DNA of 64,000 bases from Rhodocytophaga rosea (GTDB taxonomy: Bacteria; Bacteroidota; Bacteroidia; Cytophagales; 172606-1), in NCBI RefSeq assembly GCF_010119975.1, contig NZ_CP048222.1, forward strand, positions 3,118,501 to 3,182,500. The letters run 5' to 3'. Shown one piece after another: positions 36,753 through 47,194 of the stretch (within the stretch, counting starts at the first letter, position 1; each line of letters begins with the position of its first letter). A model generated the notes under the pieces. That model made no database searches and was not told the origin of the DNA. It worked only from the letters and a program-made list of their open reading frames with translations. A program made the translations under genes and the position numbers.

Positions 36753-37172
36753 TTAGAATTTCTCCGTTCTGGCAAAGAAAAAGTTGCCTTCTATCTCGGC
36801 ATTTTCATCAGAATCCGAACCATGAATGGCATTGGCTTCGATAGATTTTGCGAATAATTTACGGATCGTACCTTCATCTGCATTGGCCGGATTGGTAGCA
36901 CCGATCAGTTTACGGAAATCAGCTACAGCATTGTCTTTTTCCAGAATCATTGGAACAATGGCACCAGACGACATATATTTGCATAGGTCATTGTAAAAAC
37001 CTCTCTCTTTGTGCACTTCATAAAACTGTCCGGCTCTTTCTGGAGTAAGTACTGTTTTTTTCAATGCAACGATCCGGAAGCCAGCTTCCTCAATCATTTT
37101 AATAATTGCTCCGGTATGTCCGTCTGCTACTGCATCCGGCTTGATCATGGTAAATGTTTTGTTTCCTGCCAT
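36753..37172 (-). CDS. ndk: Nucleoside-diphosphate kinase
   Basis: A 139-residue enzyme from the ATG at 37172 (a further ATG lies 8 codons upstream). NDK transfers phosphate between nucleotides in the cytoplasm. The catalytic His is in [12 protein letters not shown], and [10 protein letters not shown] starts the fold. Length matches the family. A possible -7 element (TATTTTTG) lies about 15 bases upstream of the longer ORF start on the minus strand. Confidence 0.95.
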   Translation of the reverse strand: MAGNKTFTMIKPDAVADGHTGAIIKMIEEAGFRIVALKKTVLTPERAGQFYEVHKERGFYNDLCKYMSSGAIVPMILEKDNAVADFRKLIGATNPANADEGTIRKLFAKSIEANAIHGSDSDENAEIEGNFFFARTEKF

Positions 37173-37377
37173 ACGAGTATATTGTTTTGCCGGCAAAAAT
37201 AGAATTAATTTTCAGGAATATCATCAGGTATACAGGTTAACTTATTTTTAAATAAGGTAACCTATACAAACAGATACTTATTAAATATTTCAGAATATAT
37301 ATAACTATATAGGTAACCAGTGCGTAATTACATTCAATAATTAATCATATTTTTTACTTCCTTTAACCTAAATAGCT

Positions 37378-38136
37378 ATGTATCATCACATCAAAAAATT
37401 AATGTATACCGTCAGGGTAGGTACGCCAGATCCACGATTCGGAAATATGCTGCTTGAACAATTCGGTGGGGCCAATGGGGAGCTTGCGGCAGCCATGCAA
37501 TATTCTATTCAGGGAATCAACTGCGAAGATCCGGGTCTGAAAGATTTACTGATGGACATCGGCACAGAGGAGTTGAGCCATTTGGAAATAATAGGCACGC
37601 TGGCCAGAATGCATTTAAAGCCCGCTAAAAAATCCAGAGAAGCTGCTGAAGCTGATCCGCTTATTGCCATTGCAGGTGGAGGTGGTGTAAATCTGTATAA
37701 TTCTCAAGGGAATGCATGGACAGCTGATTATTTAAAAATTACCGGCGAACCAGATGTAGATTTACGTAGCAATATTGCTGCAGAGGCCCGTGCGAAAATT
37801 GTATATGAGCGCTTGATTAACTTTTGTGATGATGCCGGAAGTAAAGATGCACTTCAATTTCTGATGACTCGGGAAATCACACATTTAAAAGCCTTTATGA
37901 CCGCTCTGGATAGCATGGGTAAAAATCCACTGTCTATCGGCCTAATTCCCCCAACACCCGGCATTGTTAATCAGTTTTATAATGATTCAACTGGTGAAGG
38001 AGATTATGGGGCAAGGGATATGCGGGGACCCTGGAACCAGGGAGATGATATAGAATTTATAGAAGCACCGGCAAAGATGGAAGCTCAGGTTACACAACAG
38101 CAGATCGTACAAGAAATTTCTAAAGCAGCGCGCTAA
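37378..38136 (+). CDS. Manganese catalase family protein
   Basis: A 252-residue di-manganese catalase-type four-helix bundle. The ligands are visible as Glu in GGANGELAAAMQY, the E-x2-H motif in GTEELSHLEIIG, Glu in AAEARAKIVYE and the E-x2-H of REITHLKAF. It breaks down hydrogen peroxide without haem. It is slightly shorter than the Lactobacillus enzyme (about 270); a charged Gln-rich tail (QVTQQQIVQEI) ends it. Two hairpins follow. Confidence 0.9.
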   Translation: MYHHIKKLMYTVRVGTPDPRFGNMLLEQFGGANGELAAAMQYSIQGINCEDPGLKDLLMDIGTEELSHLEIIGTLARMHLKPAKKSREAAEADPLIAIAGGGGVNLYNSQGNAWTADYLKITGEPDVDLRSNIAAEARAKIVYERLINFCDDAGSKDALQFLMTREITHLKAFMTALDSMGKNPLSIGLIPPTPGIVNQFYNDSTGEGDYGARDMRGPWNQGDDIEFIEAPAKMEAQVTQQQIVQEISKAAR

Positions 38137-38145
38137 ATACAAAAT

Positions 38146-38174
38146 TAAAGCAACCCATAGAAAGAGTTGCTTTA
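38146..38174 (+). terminator. Hairpin after the manganese catalase gene
   Basis: A 9-bp stem (38146-38154 with 38166-38174) with an 11-base loop, ten bases after the stop codon. Likely the first of two terminators. Confidence 0.6.
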
Positions 38175-38196
38175 ACATGAATACTATATTCGCTCA

Positions 38197-38240
38197 AAAA
38201 AATTAGGCTGGCATTTATACAAATGCCAGCCTAATTTTTT
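38197..38240. terminator. Strong bidirectional terminator
   Basis: A perfect 20-bp inverted repeat (38197-38216 with 38221-38240) around a 4-base loop; A-run on the left, T-run on the right. It overlaps the stop codon of the convergent M23 peptidase gene. Confidence 0.92.
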
Positions 38241-39216
38241 ACGACATCGACTGATTTTCTACAGAAGCCATTTCCAGAATCTTTTCGTATTCGCCTGGCG
38301 TGAGTTCGTTAAAGAAGAAGTGAACCGGGTTTACTTTAGAGCCATTGTGAATAACTTCATAGTGTAAATGCGGAGCTGTAGAAGAACCAGTGCTGCCTAC
38401 ATAGCCTATACATTCGCCCCGCTTTATTTTCTGCCCGGCTTTTACATTGAAATTTTCCATATGGGCATATAGCGTAATGTAGCCATACCCATGATCAATC
38501 TGAACTTCCTTGCCATATCCACCCAGATTACTCCGTACGATGGTAACTACGCCATCGCCGGTAGCATAAATCGGAGTACCTCTGGTAGCAGAAAAGTCGA
38601 TGCCGGTATGCATGCGTTTTACTTTATAGATCGGATGAATACGCATACCATAACCGGAAGCTAATCTTTTCAATTCTTTGTTGGAAACTGGCTGAACCGC
38701 TGGAATACTTGCCCACATATGCGCTTTATTCTTGGCAAATTTCAGAATATCGTCGTACGATTTGGTTTGCACATACATTTGTTTTTTGAGTTTGTCTACT
38801 TTCTTAAAAGCATCCAGTATCATTTCTTCCTGATCCAGGCCTTTTTCCAGTAAGTCTTTGTAACGCTCGCTACCACCTACCCCTGCTGACCTAACAGAAG
38901 AAGCAACTGGCTCCGCTTCAAAAATAACCCGGTATACATTGTCATCCCGGTCCTGGAGAGATGCCAGCATATCATTGGCTTGCTTCATTTCTTTGGATAA
39001 CATGGTATAATATAACCGCAATTCCTCGTTCTCTTTATGTAAAGCCGCTTCACGCGAAGATTTAAAATAAGAATTATACACCGGAACAATAGCCAGAGCA
39101 ATCAGAAAAGCTACGGCCAGAAAGCCAAGCAGGTTTGAAATTACATCAGACGTACGTGTTTTGATACGCTCATATTTGCAGGTCTCTGTGTCATAGTAAT
39201 ATTTAATCCGTGCCAT
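38239..39216 (-). CDS. M23-family peptidase, membrane-anchored
   Basis: A 325-residue protein. A single N-terminal membrane helix (about residues 29-47), then a coiled coil (about 55-80) and a C-terminal LytM/M23 domain. Zinc-ligand motif HTGIDFS lies near residue 203, and HLHYE near 285. Such enzymes cut peptidoglycan cross-bridges, or without activity regulate amidases. The ligand residues appear intact, so activity is likely. Its start is near the alaS promoter; the two genes are divergent. Confidence 0.9.
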   Translation of the reverse strand: MARIKYYYDTETCKYERIKTRTSDVISNLLGFLAVAFLIALAIVPVYNSYFKSSREAALHKENEELRLYYTMLSKEMKQANDMLASLQDRDDNVYRVIFEAEPVASSVRSAGVGGSERYKDLLEKGLDQEEMILDAFKKVDKLKKQMYVQTKSYDDILKFAKNKAHMWASIPAVQPVSNKELKRLASGYGMRIHPIYKVKRMHTGIDFSATRGTPIYATGDGVVTIVRSNLGGYGKEVQIDHGYGYITLYAHMENFNVKAGQKIKRGECIGYVGSTGSSTAPHLHYEVIHNGSKVNPVHFFFNELTPGEYEKILEMASVENQSMS

Positions 39217-39384
39217 ATGCTGAAATTCCTGGTTTACTGTTAAATTTGTCCTTTTCTAAAAAAATCAAGAAGAATTTGAATGAATTCGCTATTGATTTTT
39301 GCTGGATTGACAATTTAACGCTAATTCTACGCCGGGCATATACGCATAACTATTTACAACTTTTAATTTAGGTAAGATATTCTG

Positions 39385-42168
39385 ATGACATCTCACGAAA
39401 TACGCAGTCAGTTTCTTGATTTTTTTAAATCTAAAGGACACCAGATTGTTCCCTCCGCTCCGCTGGTAATTAAGAACGACCCTACGCTGATGTTTACCAA
39501 CGCGGGGATGAATCAGTTTAAAGATTATTTCCTGGGTAATAAAATTCCGCAATTTAAACGTATCGCCGATACACAGAAGTGTTTGAGGGTTTCCGGCAAG
39601 CACAACGACCTGGAAGAAGTTGGTCATGATACCTATCACCATACCATGTTCGAAATGCTGGGTAACTGGTCGTTTGGTGATTACTTCAAAAAAGAAGCCC
39701 TGGAATGGGCCTGGGAACTGCTGACTGAAGTATATAAACTACCTAAAGAACGTTTATATGTATCTGTATTTGAAGGCGATACAGATGATAATCTACCTGC
39801 TGACGATGAAGCCCGCGACATCTGGAAAACCATGATCGACGAAAGCCGGATTCTGTATGGTTCTAAAAAAGACAACTTCTGGGAGATGGGTGATACCGGC
39901 CCTTGCGGCCCTTGCTCTGAAATTCACATTGACTTACGGCCTCAGGAAGAGGTAAATAGAGTACCTGGTAAGGATTTAGTGAATAATGACCATCCGCAGG
40001 TTGTAGAGATCTGGAATAACGTGTTTATTCAGTTTGAAAGGCAATGGAATCCGGCTAAAGGTGGTGCCAATGCTTTACTGGAATTTGAGACAAAATACTC
40101 TGGTGATAAAACAGATTCTGCTTTCAAGAAGGCAAGAGCAGGTAAACATTCTGAGGTAACTATGTTGAAAGAGCTACCTGCCAAGCACGTAGATACAGGA
40201 ATGGGGTTTGAACGCCTCTGTATGGCCATTCAGAAAAAACAATCTAATTACGATACGGATGTTTTTCAGCCCTTGATTCAGTTTATTGCCACCACTTCTG
40301 GTAAAAAATATGGGCAGGAAAAATGGGCTGATATTGCCATGCGGGTGATTGCTGACCACATCCGGGCCATTTCTTTTACCATTGCCGATGGACAATTACC
40401 TTCCAATAATAAAGCAGGCTATGTAATTCGACGCATTTTGCGCCGGGCTGTCCGGTATGGGTATACCTACTTAGGGTTTAAAGAACCGTTCTTATACCGT
40501 ATTGTGCCGGTGTTAGCTAATCAGTTTGCCAATGTATTTCCCGAACTGAAAGCCCAGGAAGATTTCGTAGCCAAGGTAATCCGGGAAGAAGAATCTACAT
40601 TCCTGAGAACATTAGGAACCGGTATTCAAAAATTTGAAGATTACATAGAAAACGAGTTCACTAATCTTGATGACAGCGTTGCTTCAGTTATAGAGAGCGA
40701 ATTTGGAGAAGCTACCCTGAAGACAATCAATGGAGAATTTGCTTTTCAATTGTATGATACATTTGGTTTTCCTAAAGATTTAACTGATTTACTAGCCAGA
40801 GAAAAAGGCTGGTTAGTAGACGATGAAGGATTTGTTAAAGCGATGCAAGTACAGAAAGAACGCTCCAGGGCAGCTGCATCTTCTGAAACCGGCGACTGGA
40901 TTACGGTATCTGATGAAGAGGATGTGCAGTTTTTAGGCTATGATGAACTGGAAACCTATAGCCATATTATTAAGTACCGGGAGATTAAAAATAAAAATAA
41001 AACCCAGTACCAGATTGTGCTGGATAAAACTCCTTTTTATGCCGAAAGCGGTGGTCAGGTAGGAGATACCGGATACCTGGAAGCCAATAGTGAAAAAGTA
41101 TATATAACCGATACCAAAAAGGAAAACGACCTGATTATTCACTTTACAGATAAGCTGCCAAGCAACCTGGAAGCTGATTTTCATGCGGTAGTGAATGCCA
41201 GTAAACGTTCACTTACCCAGAATAACCATTCCGCTACGCATTTGCTGCATGCGGCATTGAAGCAAGTGCTCGGAAACCATGTTAATCAGAAAGGCTCACT
41301 GGTGAACGACAATGTGCTGCGTTTCGACTTTTCACATTTCACCAAAATGACAGATGAAGAAATTGCCAGAGTAGAGAAGATAGTAAATCAGAAGATACGG
41401 GAGAATATTGTATTGGATGAAAAACGGAATGTGCCGATTGCCAAAGCTACTGCTGAACTGGGTGCTACTGCATTATTTGGCGAAAAATACGGCGATTTTG
41501 TCCGGGTGATCACGTTTGACCCAAAGTATTCTGTGGAATTGTGTGGGGGTACCCATGTAAAAGCCACCGGCCAGATTGGTTATTTTAAGATCGTTTCTGA
41601 AAGTGCCGTCGCTGCCGGTGTACGCCGGATTGAAGCCATTACTGCCGAAAAAGCCGAAACGGTAATTAATGAGCAATTAGCTGTATTGAGCGAACTGAAA
41701 GAATTGCTTAAAAACCCTAAGGATCTGGTGAAATCTGTTGAAAGCCTGCTGGAAGAAAAAAACCAGCTGAGCAAACAGATCGAAGCATTCCAGTTACAGG
41801 AAGCCCAGGCTATTAAAGCAGATCTGCTGAATAAGGTTATAAAAAATAATGGAGTAACGGTTATTGCCGAAAAAGTAAGCTTACCTACTACTGAGAGCCT
41901 GAAAAAAATTGCGTATGAGCTGAATGCCAAAGTAGACAATCTGTTTCTGGTACTCGCTGCCAATGTTGAAGGTAAACCTCAAATTGCAGTTATGATTTCG
42001 GATAACCTGGTGCAAGAGAAAAAACTGAACGCCGGAGCCATTGTAAAAGAACTCGCCAAAGAAATAAAAGGCGGCGGCGGCGGACAGCCTTTCTTTGCCA
42101 CAGCCGGAGGAACAGACATTAATGGGCTGGATAGGGTTGTAGAAAAAGCCAGAGCATTACTTGGTTGA
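39385..42168 (+). CDS. alaS: Alanyl-tRNA synthetase
   Basis: A 927-residue class II aminoacyl-tRNA synthetase, charging tRNA-Ala. The catalytic domain is at the N-terminus ([20 protein letters not shown]...[16 protein letters not shown]-like segments). The editing domain has both zinc-type motifs: [11 protein letters not shown] and [13 protein letters not shown]. The C-terminal oligomerisation domain ends in the glycine-rich [14 protein letters not shown]. Length is a little above E. coli AlaS (876), usual for this phylum. Terminated at 42190. Confidence 0.97.
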   Translation: MTSHEIRSQFLDFFKSKGHQIVPSAPLVIKNDPTLMFTNAGMNQFKDYFLGNKIPQFKRIADTQKCLRVSGKHNDLEEVGHDTYHHTMFEMLGNWSFGDYFKKEALEWAWELLTEVYKLPKERLYVSVFEGDTDDNLPADDEARDIWKTMIDESRILYGSKKDNFWEMGDTGPCGPCSEIHIDLRPQEEVNRVPGKDLVNNDHPQVVEIWNNVFIQFERQWNPAKGGANALLEFETKYSGDKTDSAFKKARAGKHSEVTMLKELPAKHVDTGMGFERLCMAIQKKQSNYDTDVFQPLIQFIATTSGKKYGQEKWADIAMRVIADHIRAISFTIADGQLPSNNKAGYVIRRILRRAVRYGYTYLGFKEPFLYRIVPVLANQFANVFPELKAQEDFVAKVIREEESTFLRTLGTGIQKFEDYIENEFTNLDDSVASVIESEFGEATLKTINGEFAFQLYDTFGFPKDLTDLLAREKGWLVDDEGFVKAMQVQKERSRAAASSETGDWITVSDEEDVQFLGYDELETYSHIIKYREIKNKNKTQYQIVLDKTPFYAESGGQVGDTGYLEANSEKVYITDTKKENDLIIHFTDKLPSNLEADFHAVVNASKRSLTQNNHSATHLLHAALKQVLGNHVNQKGSLVNDNVLRFDFSHFTKMTDEEIARVEKIVNQKIRENIVLDEKRNVPIAKATAELGATALFGEKYGDFVRVITFDPKYSVELCGGTHVKATGQIGYFKIVSESAVAAGVRRIEAITAEKAETVINEQLAVLSELKELLKNPKDLVKSVESLLEEKNQLSKQIEAFQLQEAQAIKADLLNKVIKNNGVTVIAEKVSLPTTESLKKIAYELNAKVDNLFLVLAANVEGKPQIAVMISDNLVQEKKLNAGAIVKELAKEIKGGGGGQPFFATAGGTDINGLDRVVEKARALLG

Positions 42169-42189
42169 AATAGCTAGAATCAAAATGAC

Positions 42190-42217
42190 AGCGTTGGGTG
42201 ATACACCCAACGCTTTT
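42190..42217 (+). terminator. Terminator after alaS
   Basis: An 11-bp stem (42190-42200 with 42204-42214), 3-base loop, T-run. The following gene begins at 42231, so its leader starts at or after this hairpin. Confidence 0.85.
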
Positions 42218-42230
42218 AATTTATACCTAC

Positions 42231-42650
42231 ATGCAGGAAGCCCTCCGTCCTTCTGTTAAGAAAATAGTGATTATAGGCATGTTATCCGCTATCACTGTTC
42301 CTTTCATCTTGCTAACGGATATATATCCTTTTTTCCGTTTTGGTATGTTTGCTGAGCCGGTGAAGGAGGAAATCCAGATGGAACAGTTTGCCATCCGGTA
42401 TACACATCATAATCAGGCAACTTATCTGTTAGATCCGGCGGAAGTTGGTTTAAGCAGCCTAGCCTACCTGATGCGCAATTATTATTACCGACAACAATCT
42501 CACATTTTTCTGCAACGGATTCATCAGTTATATACCCACAAAGCCAACGTAAAAGAATGGCACTTGCTCCGGATTACCGGTTCGCTTCAACAGCCTGCAC
42601 AAACAGATACAGCCACTGTTGCTACTTTTATCCCAATTGCTGCCTTATGA
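42231..42650 (+). CDS. Small membrane protein, partner of the HTTM gene
   Basis: A 139-residue protein from the ATG at 42231; an upstream GTG at 42198 lies inside the alaS terminator and is rejected. One membrane segment (about residues 11-28, VIIGMLSAITVPFILL) precedes a conserved-looking YPFFRFGMFAEP and a soluble domain with basic and aromatic residues. Its stop overlaps the start of the next gene (ATGA), so both are translated as a pair. No family recognised; it probably works with the HTTM protein. Confidence 0.65.
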   Translation: MQEALRPSVKKIVIIGMLSAITVPFILLTDIYPFFRFGMFAEPVKEEIQMEQFAIRYTHHNQATYLLDPAEVGLSSLAYLMRNYYYRQQSHIFLQRIHQLYTHKANVKEWHLLRITGSLQQPAQTDTATVATFIPIAAL

Positions 42651-43774
42651 AAAAAACAGGCTACCTGATATGGCTTTTATTGATAGGCTTACAGGTAGCT
42701 GTGTATTACATGCTGTTCCGGAATCTGGTGGAAGCTGCTTACCAGAACCAAGCGCCAGCCTGGTTTAATAATTTAGTTCAGGCCATATACCCCAGGTTTA
42801 CTGTCGAGAAACATCGTTTTGATATCCATTTTTTCCTGCAAAAGGCAGATCAGGTCGTCTGGCGGTTTTATGGCTTGCAAGTAATGGTTCTGGCTGGTTT
42901 ATACAGTTTCCGGTTTCTACCAGGTTTCAGAACTAGATTCATAGATTTCTGGCAAAGACCAGTTTCAGTAATGCAAGTCCGGATATTGAGCATAGTGTTT
43001 TACAGCGGCATACTATTTTTTACCTATGAATGGTATGGTTATTTGTCAGAATTAAGCAAGGCAAAGGCATTTTACCAGCCACTTCAATTATTAAGACTAT
43101 TGCATATTGGTTTTCCTGCACCAACACTTTTGCTGATACTATGTATAATGCTGTGGCTAAGCTGCGTTGCTGTTATCTTAAATTTCAAGCCAGTAATAAG
43201 TGCCAGTATCACCACTTTTTTATTCATCCTGTTACAAGGGTGGTTGTATAGCTTTGAAAAACTAGATCATACCTTTTCTACCCTCACCTATGCAGCCATG
43301 ATAATGCCATTTCTGATATATGAACAATACAAATCTATTGAATTAAATCAAAAGTGGTTGAGTGGCTGGGCATTACAGTTAATTTGTGTATGTATCGCGC
43401 TGGCTTACTTGTTGGCTGGTCTGGAGAAAATATTGATTTCAGGCTGGCATTGGATAGATTCTGATACGTTCAGGTCGTATATTTATCTGCATCAAGCGCC
43501 TTTGGGCTTAGAGATAGCAAAAAGCCAGTGGCTATGTAAGGTGCTTCCGGCGCTGGCATTACTTTTTCAAATAGGCTTTATTGGTATTCTGATACTCCGC
43601 AAATTTATAATACTTTTTCTTATAGCAGGTGTAGGCTTTCATATAGGCACTTACTTACTATTAGGTGTAGGAGGGTACGCAAATCCCTGGATCTTTGTCT
43701 ATATTTTTTTTATAGATTGGGATAAGTTAAGTATACCTGATACCATACTAACTTCTAAAAAATCATCTGTTTAA
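42647..43774 (+). CDS. HTTM-like integral membrane protein
   Basis: A 375-residue protein from the ATG at 42647, which overlaps the previous stop by four bases. About eight to nine membrane helices are seen. A segment YLLAGLEKILISGWHWIDSD followed by GVGFHIGTYLLLGVGG resembles the HTTM domain (horizontally transferred transmembrane domain), related to vitamin K-dependent gamma-carboxylase. Catalytic residues cannot be claimed from this. No enzyme partner is visible except the small membrane protein preceding it. Confidence 0.7.
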   Translation: MKKTGYLIWLLLIGLQVAVYYMLFRNLVEAAYQNQAPAWFNNLVQAIYPRFTVEKHRFDIHFFLQKADQVVWRFYGLQVMVLAGLYSFRFLPGFRTRFIDFWQRPVSVMQVRILSIVFYSGILFFTYEWYGYLSELSKAKAFYQPLQLLRLLHIGFPAPTLLLILCIMLWLSCVAVILNFKPVISASITTFLFILLQGWLYSFEKLDHTFSTLTYAAMIMPFLIYEQYKSIELNQKWLSGWALQLICVCIALAYLLAGLEKILISGWHWIDSDTFRSYIYLHQAPLGLEIAKSQWLCKVLPALALLFQIGFIGILILRKFIILFLIAGVGFHIGTYLLLGVGGYANPWIFVYIFFIDWDKLSIPDTILTSKKSSV

Positions 43775-44378
43775 CATATTCACTGTCCACAGAAATTTAT
43801 CAAAATAATTCCAAGAAAAATCATATTTCATAATCAGCTATAAATGATGTCTCAGCCATGAGAATAGCAGCAATTATCATTCACTGTAGTATAATAGTTA
43901 AAATGCAGCTGATATATATGTATGTGGAATGAATATAAGAATAATCAAAAAAGTGTTTTGAATATTGCGCTAAAATATTACCTTTGATTTTGCAATATTT
44001 TCCTGGCTAATTTCTTAAATAGTACGATTTTTAAATATTATTTGGATATTTACGATATATTAAATTTCAACTTCATTTGTTAACATTACGTAACATATCT
44101 TACTCTTAATTATACAGTTTTATAGAAATAATATAATTTTATATCTATTTATATTATTTTCTCGCGATTATAACTGTAACTATTGTAAACTATTTTCAGT
44201 ATCAATACGCATTGTCATCTCGCCCATTAATTTTTATCATTAAACTATTATATAATTAATATAATTATATTTTTCATGGTCATATCCTAACCATTCAATA
44301 AATTAATTCGTAGGTATAGTTAACCTTTTTGTAAAATTGCTACATATCTATTTAAACACCTCTTACTAACTCTTGTAT
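43775..44378. other. AT-rich intergenic region
   Basis: About 600 bases without a gene, extremely AT-rich with many TATA-like stretches. An imperfect inverted repeat AATATTGC/GCAATATT (43961-43968 and 43992-43999) is noticed. It probably contains the promoter of the glycosyltransferase gene at 44379; no RNA gene recognised. Confidence 0.5.
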
Positions 44379-45428
44379 ATGAAAATATTATACGCCATTC
44401 AAGGGACAGGCAACGGACATTTGAGCAGAGCCAGAGATATTATCTCTGTTTTGGAGAAGAAGGGCCAGTTGGATGTACTCCTGAGTGGTACACAGGCTGA
44501 TCTGACAATTGATTACCCTATTGCCTATAAACTGGATGGTTGCAGCTTTATTTTTGGCCAAAAAGGCAGTATCAATTTCCTTAAAACCCTCTCGAGAACA
44601 AACGCACTAAAATTTATAAATGAGGTTAAAAATCTGCCGGTAGAAAAATACGACCTTATTATAAATGATTTTGAGCCGGTTTCTGCATGGGCTTGTTATT
44701 TAAAAGGAAAAGATTGTATTAGTCTGAGCCATCATAGTGCTGTATTGTCTCCAAAAGCACCAAAGCTTAACAATTTTCTGAGCCAGTATCTATACAAGAA
44801 ATACGCTCCTGTTAGCAAAGAATATGGGTTTCATTTTGATAGATTTGATAACAATATCTTTACACCTGTTATTCGTAAGCAAATAAGAGAAGCGAATATT
44901 TGTGACCAGGGGCACTATACAGTGTATTTACCTGCCTATGGTGATGCCGAACTTTATAATTTCTTTTCTACCTTCAGTAATACTAAATGGCAGATTTTTT
45001 CTAAACATAACAGATCTCCATTTACATTAGGGAATGTACAAGTAAGGCCGCTCAACAATGAGGCATTTATCGAAAGTATGGCTTCCAGTACAGGTATTAT
45101 TTGTGGAGCAGGCTTTGAAACACCTTCTGAAGCCTTATTCATGAATAAAAAACTGATGGTAGTACCCATGACCAATCAGTATGAACAATTATGTAATGCA
45201 GAAGCCCTGAAAAGAATGGGAGTACCAGTGATCAAAAAGCTTCATAAAAAATATGTTTCCTCTATTGCCGACTGGATTGAAAACGGAAAGGTTATTTATG
45301 TAGACTTTCCGGATATCACTGAAAATGTAATCGACATGATTATTGATAAACATACGGCAAACCGCAGGGTAATAGATTATGCCTGGGAAGAGCAAGCTTT
45401 CAACATTGGTTCTGTAAGTCCGGTTTAG
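44379..45428 (+). CDS. Glycosyltransferase, MJ1255/UDP-GlcNAc transferase-like (GT-B)
   Basis: A 349-residue protein from the ATG at 44379 (a TTG two codons upstream is also open). The start GTGNGHLSRARDI is the characteristic GT-B/MurG-like nucleotide-binding opening of the MJ1255 type, and GIICGAGFETPSEALFM with MTNQYEQLCNAEAL is the sugar-nucleotide binding C-terminal domain. The product and acceptor are unknown. Upstream is a 600-base AT-rich region; the alanine dehydrogenase gene is convergent. Confidence 0.85.
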   Translation: MKILYAIQGTGNGHLSRARDIISVLEKKGQLDVLLSGTQADLTIDYPIAYKLDGCSFIFGQKGSINFLKTLSRTNALKFINEVKNLPVEKYDLIINDFEPVSAWACYLKGKDCISLSHHSAVLSPKAPKLNNFLSQYLYKKYAPVSKEYGFHFDRFDNNIFTPVIRKQIREANICDQGHYTVYLPAYGDAELYNFFSTFSNTKWQIFSKHNRSPFTLGNVQVRPLNNEAFIESMASSTGIICGAGFETPSEALFMNKKLMVVPMTNQYEQLCNAEALKRMGVPVIKKLHKKYVSSIADWIENGKVIYVDFPDITENVIDMIIDKHTANRRVIDYAWEEQAFNIGSVSPV

Positions 45429-45443
45429 TTCCGGATTTATAAG

Positions 45444-46676
45444 TTATAGCCTGGCAGCCGCCGTAAGCAGGCTCATATCCTTATATTTCATATTGAATTT
45501 TCTGGCAATGTGTTCATTGGTAAGGCTTCCTTTGTAGGAATATACCCCTTTCATGAACCACTTATTGGCAAAGATCATTTCATCGATGCCACCAGAATTT
45601 CCAATTTGCAATAAGAAAGGGGTAAAAATATGGCTAAACGCCGTTGTGGCTGTTCTGGCAACCCTGGAAGCAATATTAGGAACGCAATAGTGAATGACAT
45701 CGTACTTTTTGAAGATCGGATTCTTATGCGTCGTAATTTCAGAGGTTTCAAAACAACCGCCCTGGTCAATACTTACATCAATAATCACTGAATCCGGCTT
45801 CATCGTAGAAACCATTTCTTCTGTAACTACACAAGGGCTTCTGCCTTCTTCTGCCCGTATCGCACCAATTACCACATCGGCCCGGCTGATGGCTTCACCC
45901 AGCATGTATGTATTATCAATAGTAGAGGTATAGGCCTGATGATCAATGGCATATTTGATACGCCGGAGCTTATAAATGTGTTTATCGAATATTTTTATTT
46001 CAGCGCCTAAACCCAGGGCCGTACGGGCTGCAAATTCAGCTACGGTTCCGGCACCTAATATCACAACCTTGGTTGGCGGTACACCTGTAATTCCACCGAG
46101 AATAATTCCCCGGCCATTATTTACGCTATTCAGGTATTCAGCGGCAATGAGCATCACCGTACTTCCGGCAATCTCACTCATGGCTCTTACAACCGGCATC
46201 CCCCCTACTTTATCCTGGATGAGCTCAAAACCTACGGCAGTGATTTTTTTTGCATTAACGGCCGTAATGTATTCAGGCGTCAGTTTAGCCATCTGTAAAG
46301 CAGAAATTAGTGCTTTTCCCGGCTTTATATAACCGATTTCTACAGGCGTAGGAGGATCTACCTTGAGAATAAGATCGGATTCAAATGCTTCTCTGGCTGA
46401 ATAAACGATGTTAGCACCGGCATCACTGTATTCCCGGTCTGAAAATTTAGAGGCTTCGCCGGCTCCGGTTTCTACCTGCACCTGATGGCCGTTCTGCACC
46501 AGAATAGCCGTAGATTCCGGCGTAAGCACTACCCTGTTTTCATAAGCATCCAGCTCTCTGGGGATACCGATACTCAATTGTTTGCCACCTTTTTTTACTT
46601 CCAGCAATGCTTCCTGTGGGTATAAAGCACCTTGTTTGGCTAAATCCTGCAAACCTGGTTTAAGAGTGCTGCTCAT
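45444..46676 (-). CDS. ald: Alanine dehydrogenase
   Basis: A 410-residue NAD-dependent enzyme that interconverts L-alanine with pyruvate and ammonium. The motifs are IGIPRELDAYENRVVLTP, the catalytic region VDPPTPVEIGYIKPGKALIS, the nucleotide-binding GAGTVAEFAARTALGLGA and SIDQGGCFETS. About 35 residues precede the conserved IGIPRE core, typical of the longer Bacteroidota form. Its start overlaps the end of tsaE by 17 bases, so they form an operon with porX. Confidence 0.93.
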   Translation of the reverse strand: MSSTLKPGLQDLAKQGALYPQEALLEVKKGGKQLSIGIPRELDAYENRVVLTPESTAILVQNGHQVQVETGAGEASKFSDREYSDAGANIVYSAREAFESDLILKVDPPTPVEIGYIKPGKALISALQMAKLTPEYITAVNAKKITAVGFELIQDKVGGMPVVRAMSEIAGSTVMLIAAEYLNSVNNGRGIILGGITGVPPTKVVILGAGTVAEFAARTALGLGAEIKIFDKHIYKLRRIKYAIDHQAYTSTIDNTYMLGEAISRADVVIGAIRAEEGRSPCVVTEEMVSTMKPDSVIIDVSIDQGGCFETSEITTHKNPIFKKYDVIHYCVPNIASRVARTATTAFSHIFTPFLLQIGNSGGIDEMIFANKWFMKGVYSYKGSLTNEHIARKFNMKYKDMSLLTAAARL

Positions 46677-47103
46677 GCGTGCTCAGATGTATGTTCCTCT
46701 GGTTTTGACCTACGAATGTAATACTTATTTTCAAATATTTCGAGGGGAGAAATGAGGGAATTTTGGATGGCCATTCGATAAAACACAACTCATTCGAGCT
46801 TAGATACTCCTCAAATCCAATATCCAGTGCCTCTGATTCATGCTTAAGCCGGTAAAAATCGAAATGATACACTTTGCCAGCAGGGTAGTCATACTCATTC
46901 ACTAACCCATACGTAGGACTCTGCACGGTTTGCTGTACACCAAGCACTTTACTGACAGACTTAATTAATGTAGTTTTTCCACTGCCCATTTCACCTTCCA
47001 GCAGCCAGACTTTGCATTTCTGATCTTTGGCAAAGCTAATTACTTGCCGGGCAATTAAGGGCAGTATCGTTTCTGAACTATACGTAATAGTAAACTCTGA
47101 CAT
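46660..47103 (-). CDS. tsaE: tRNA threonylcarbamoyladenosine biosynthesis ATPase TsaE
   Basis: A 147-residue protein from the ATG at 47103 (ORF extends 21 codons upstream without homology). TsaE binds ATP and assists TsaB/TsaD in making t6A37 in ANN-decoding tRNAs. Walker A GEMGSGKT lies at residues 37-44, followed by SPTYGLVNEYD and HFDFYRL, and FIEWPSKIP at the end. Located between porX and ald. Confidence 0.93.
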   Translation of the reverse strand: MSEFTITYSSETILPLIARQVISFAKDQKCKVWLLEGEMGSGKTTLIKSVSKVLGVQQTVQSPTYGLVNEYDYPAGKVYHFDFYRLKHESEALDIGFEEYLSSNELCFIEWPSKIPSFLPSKYLKISITFVGQNQRNIHLSTHEQHS

Positions 47104-47194
47104 ATATAAATAAAAGCCTAAAGGATAAATCAATAAAAAAGTTGATGAGTAGCAACTACTCATCAACTCATATACTTTATACCTATATTATACT

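Noticed and set aside
42198-42230. Upstream GTG start for the HTTM partner gene
   Set aside because: It lies inside the alaS terminator stem; the ATG at 42231 is a better start.
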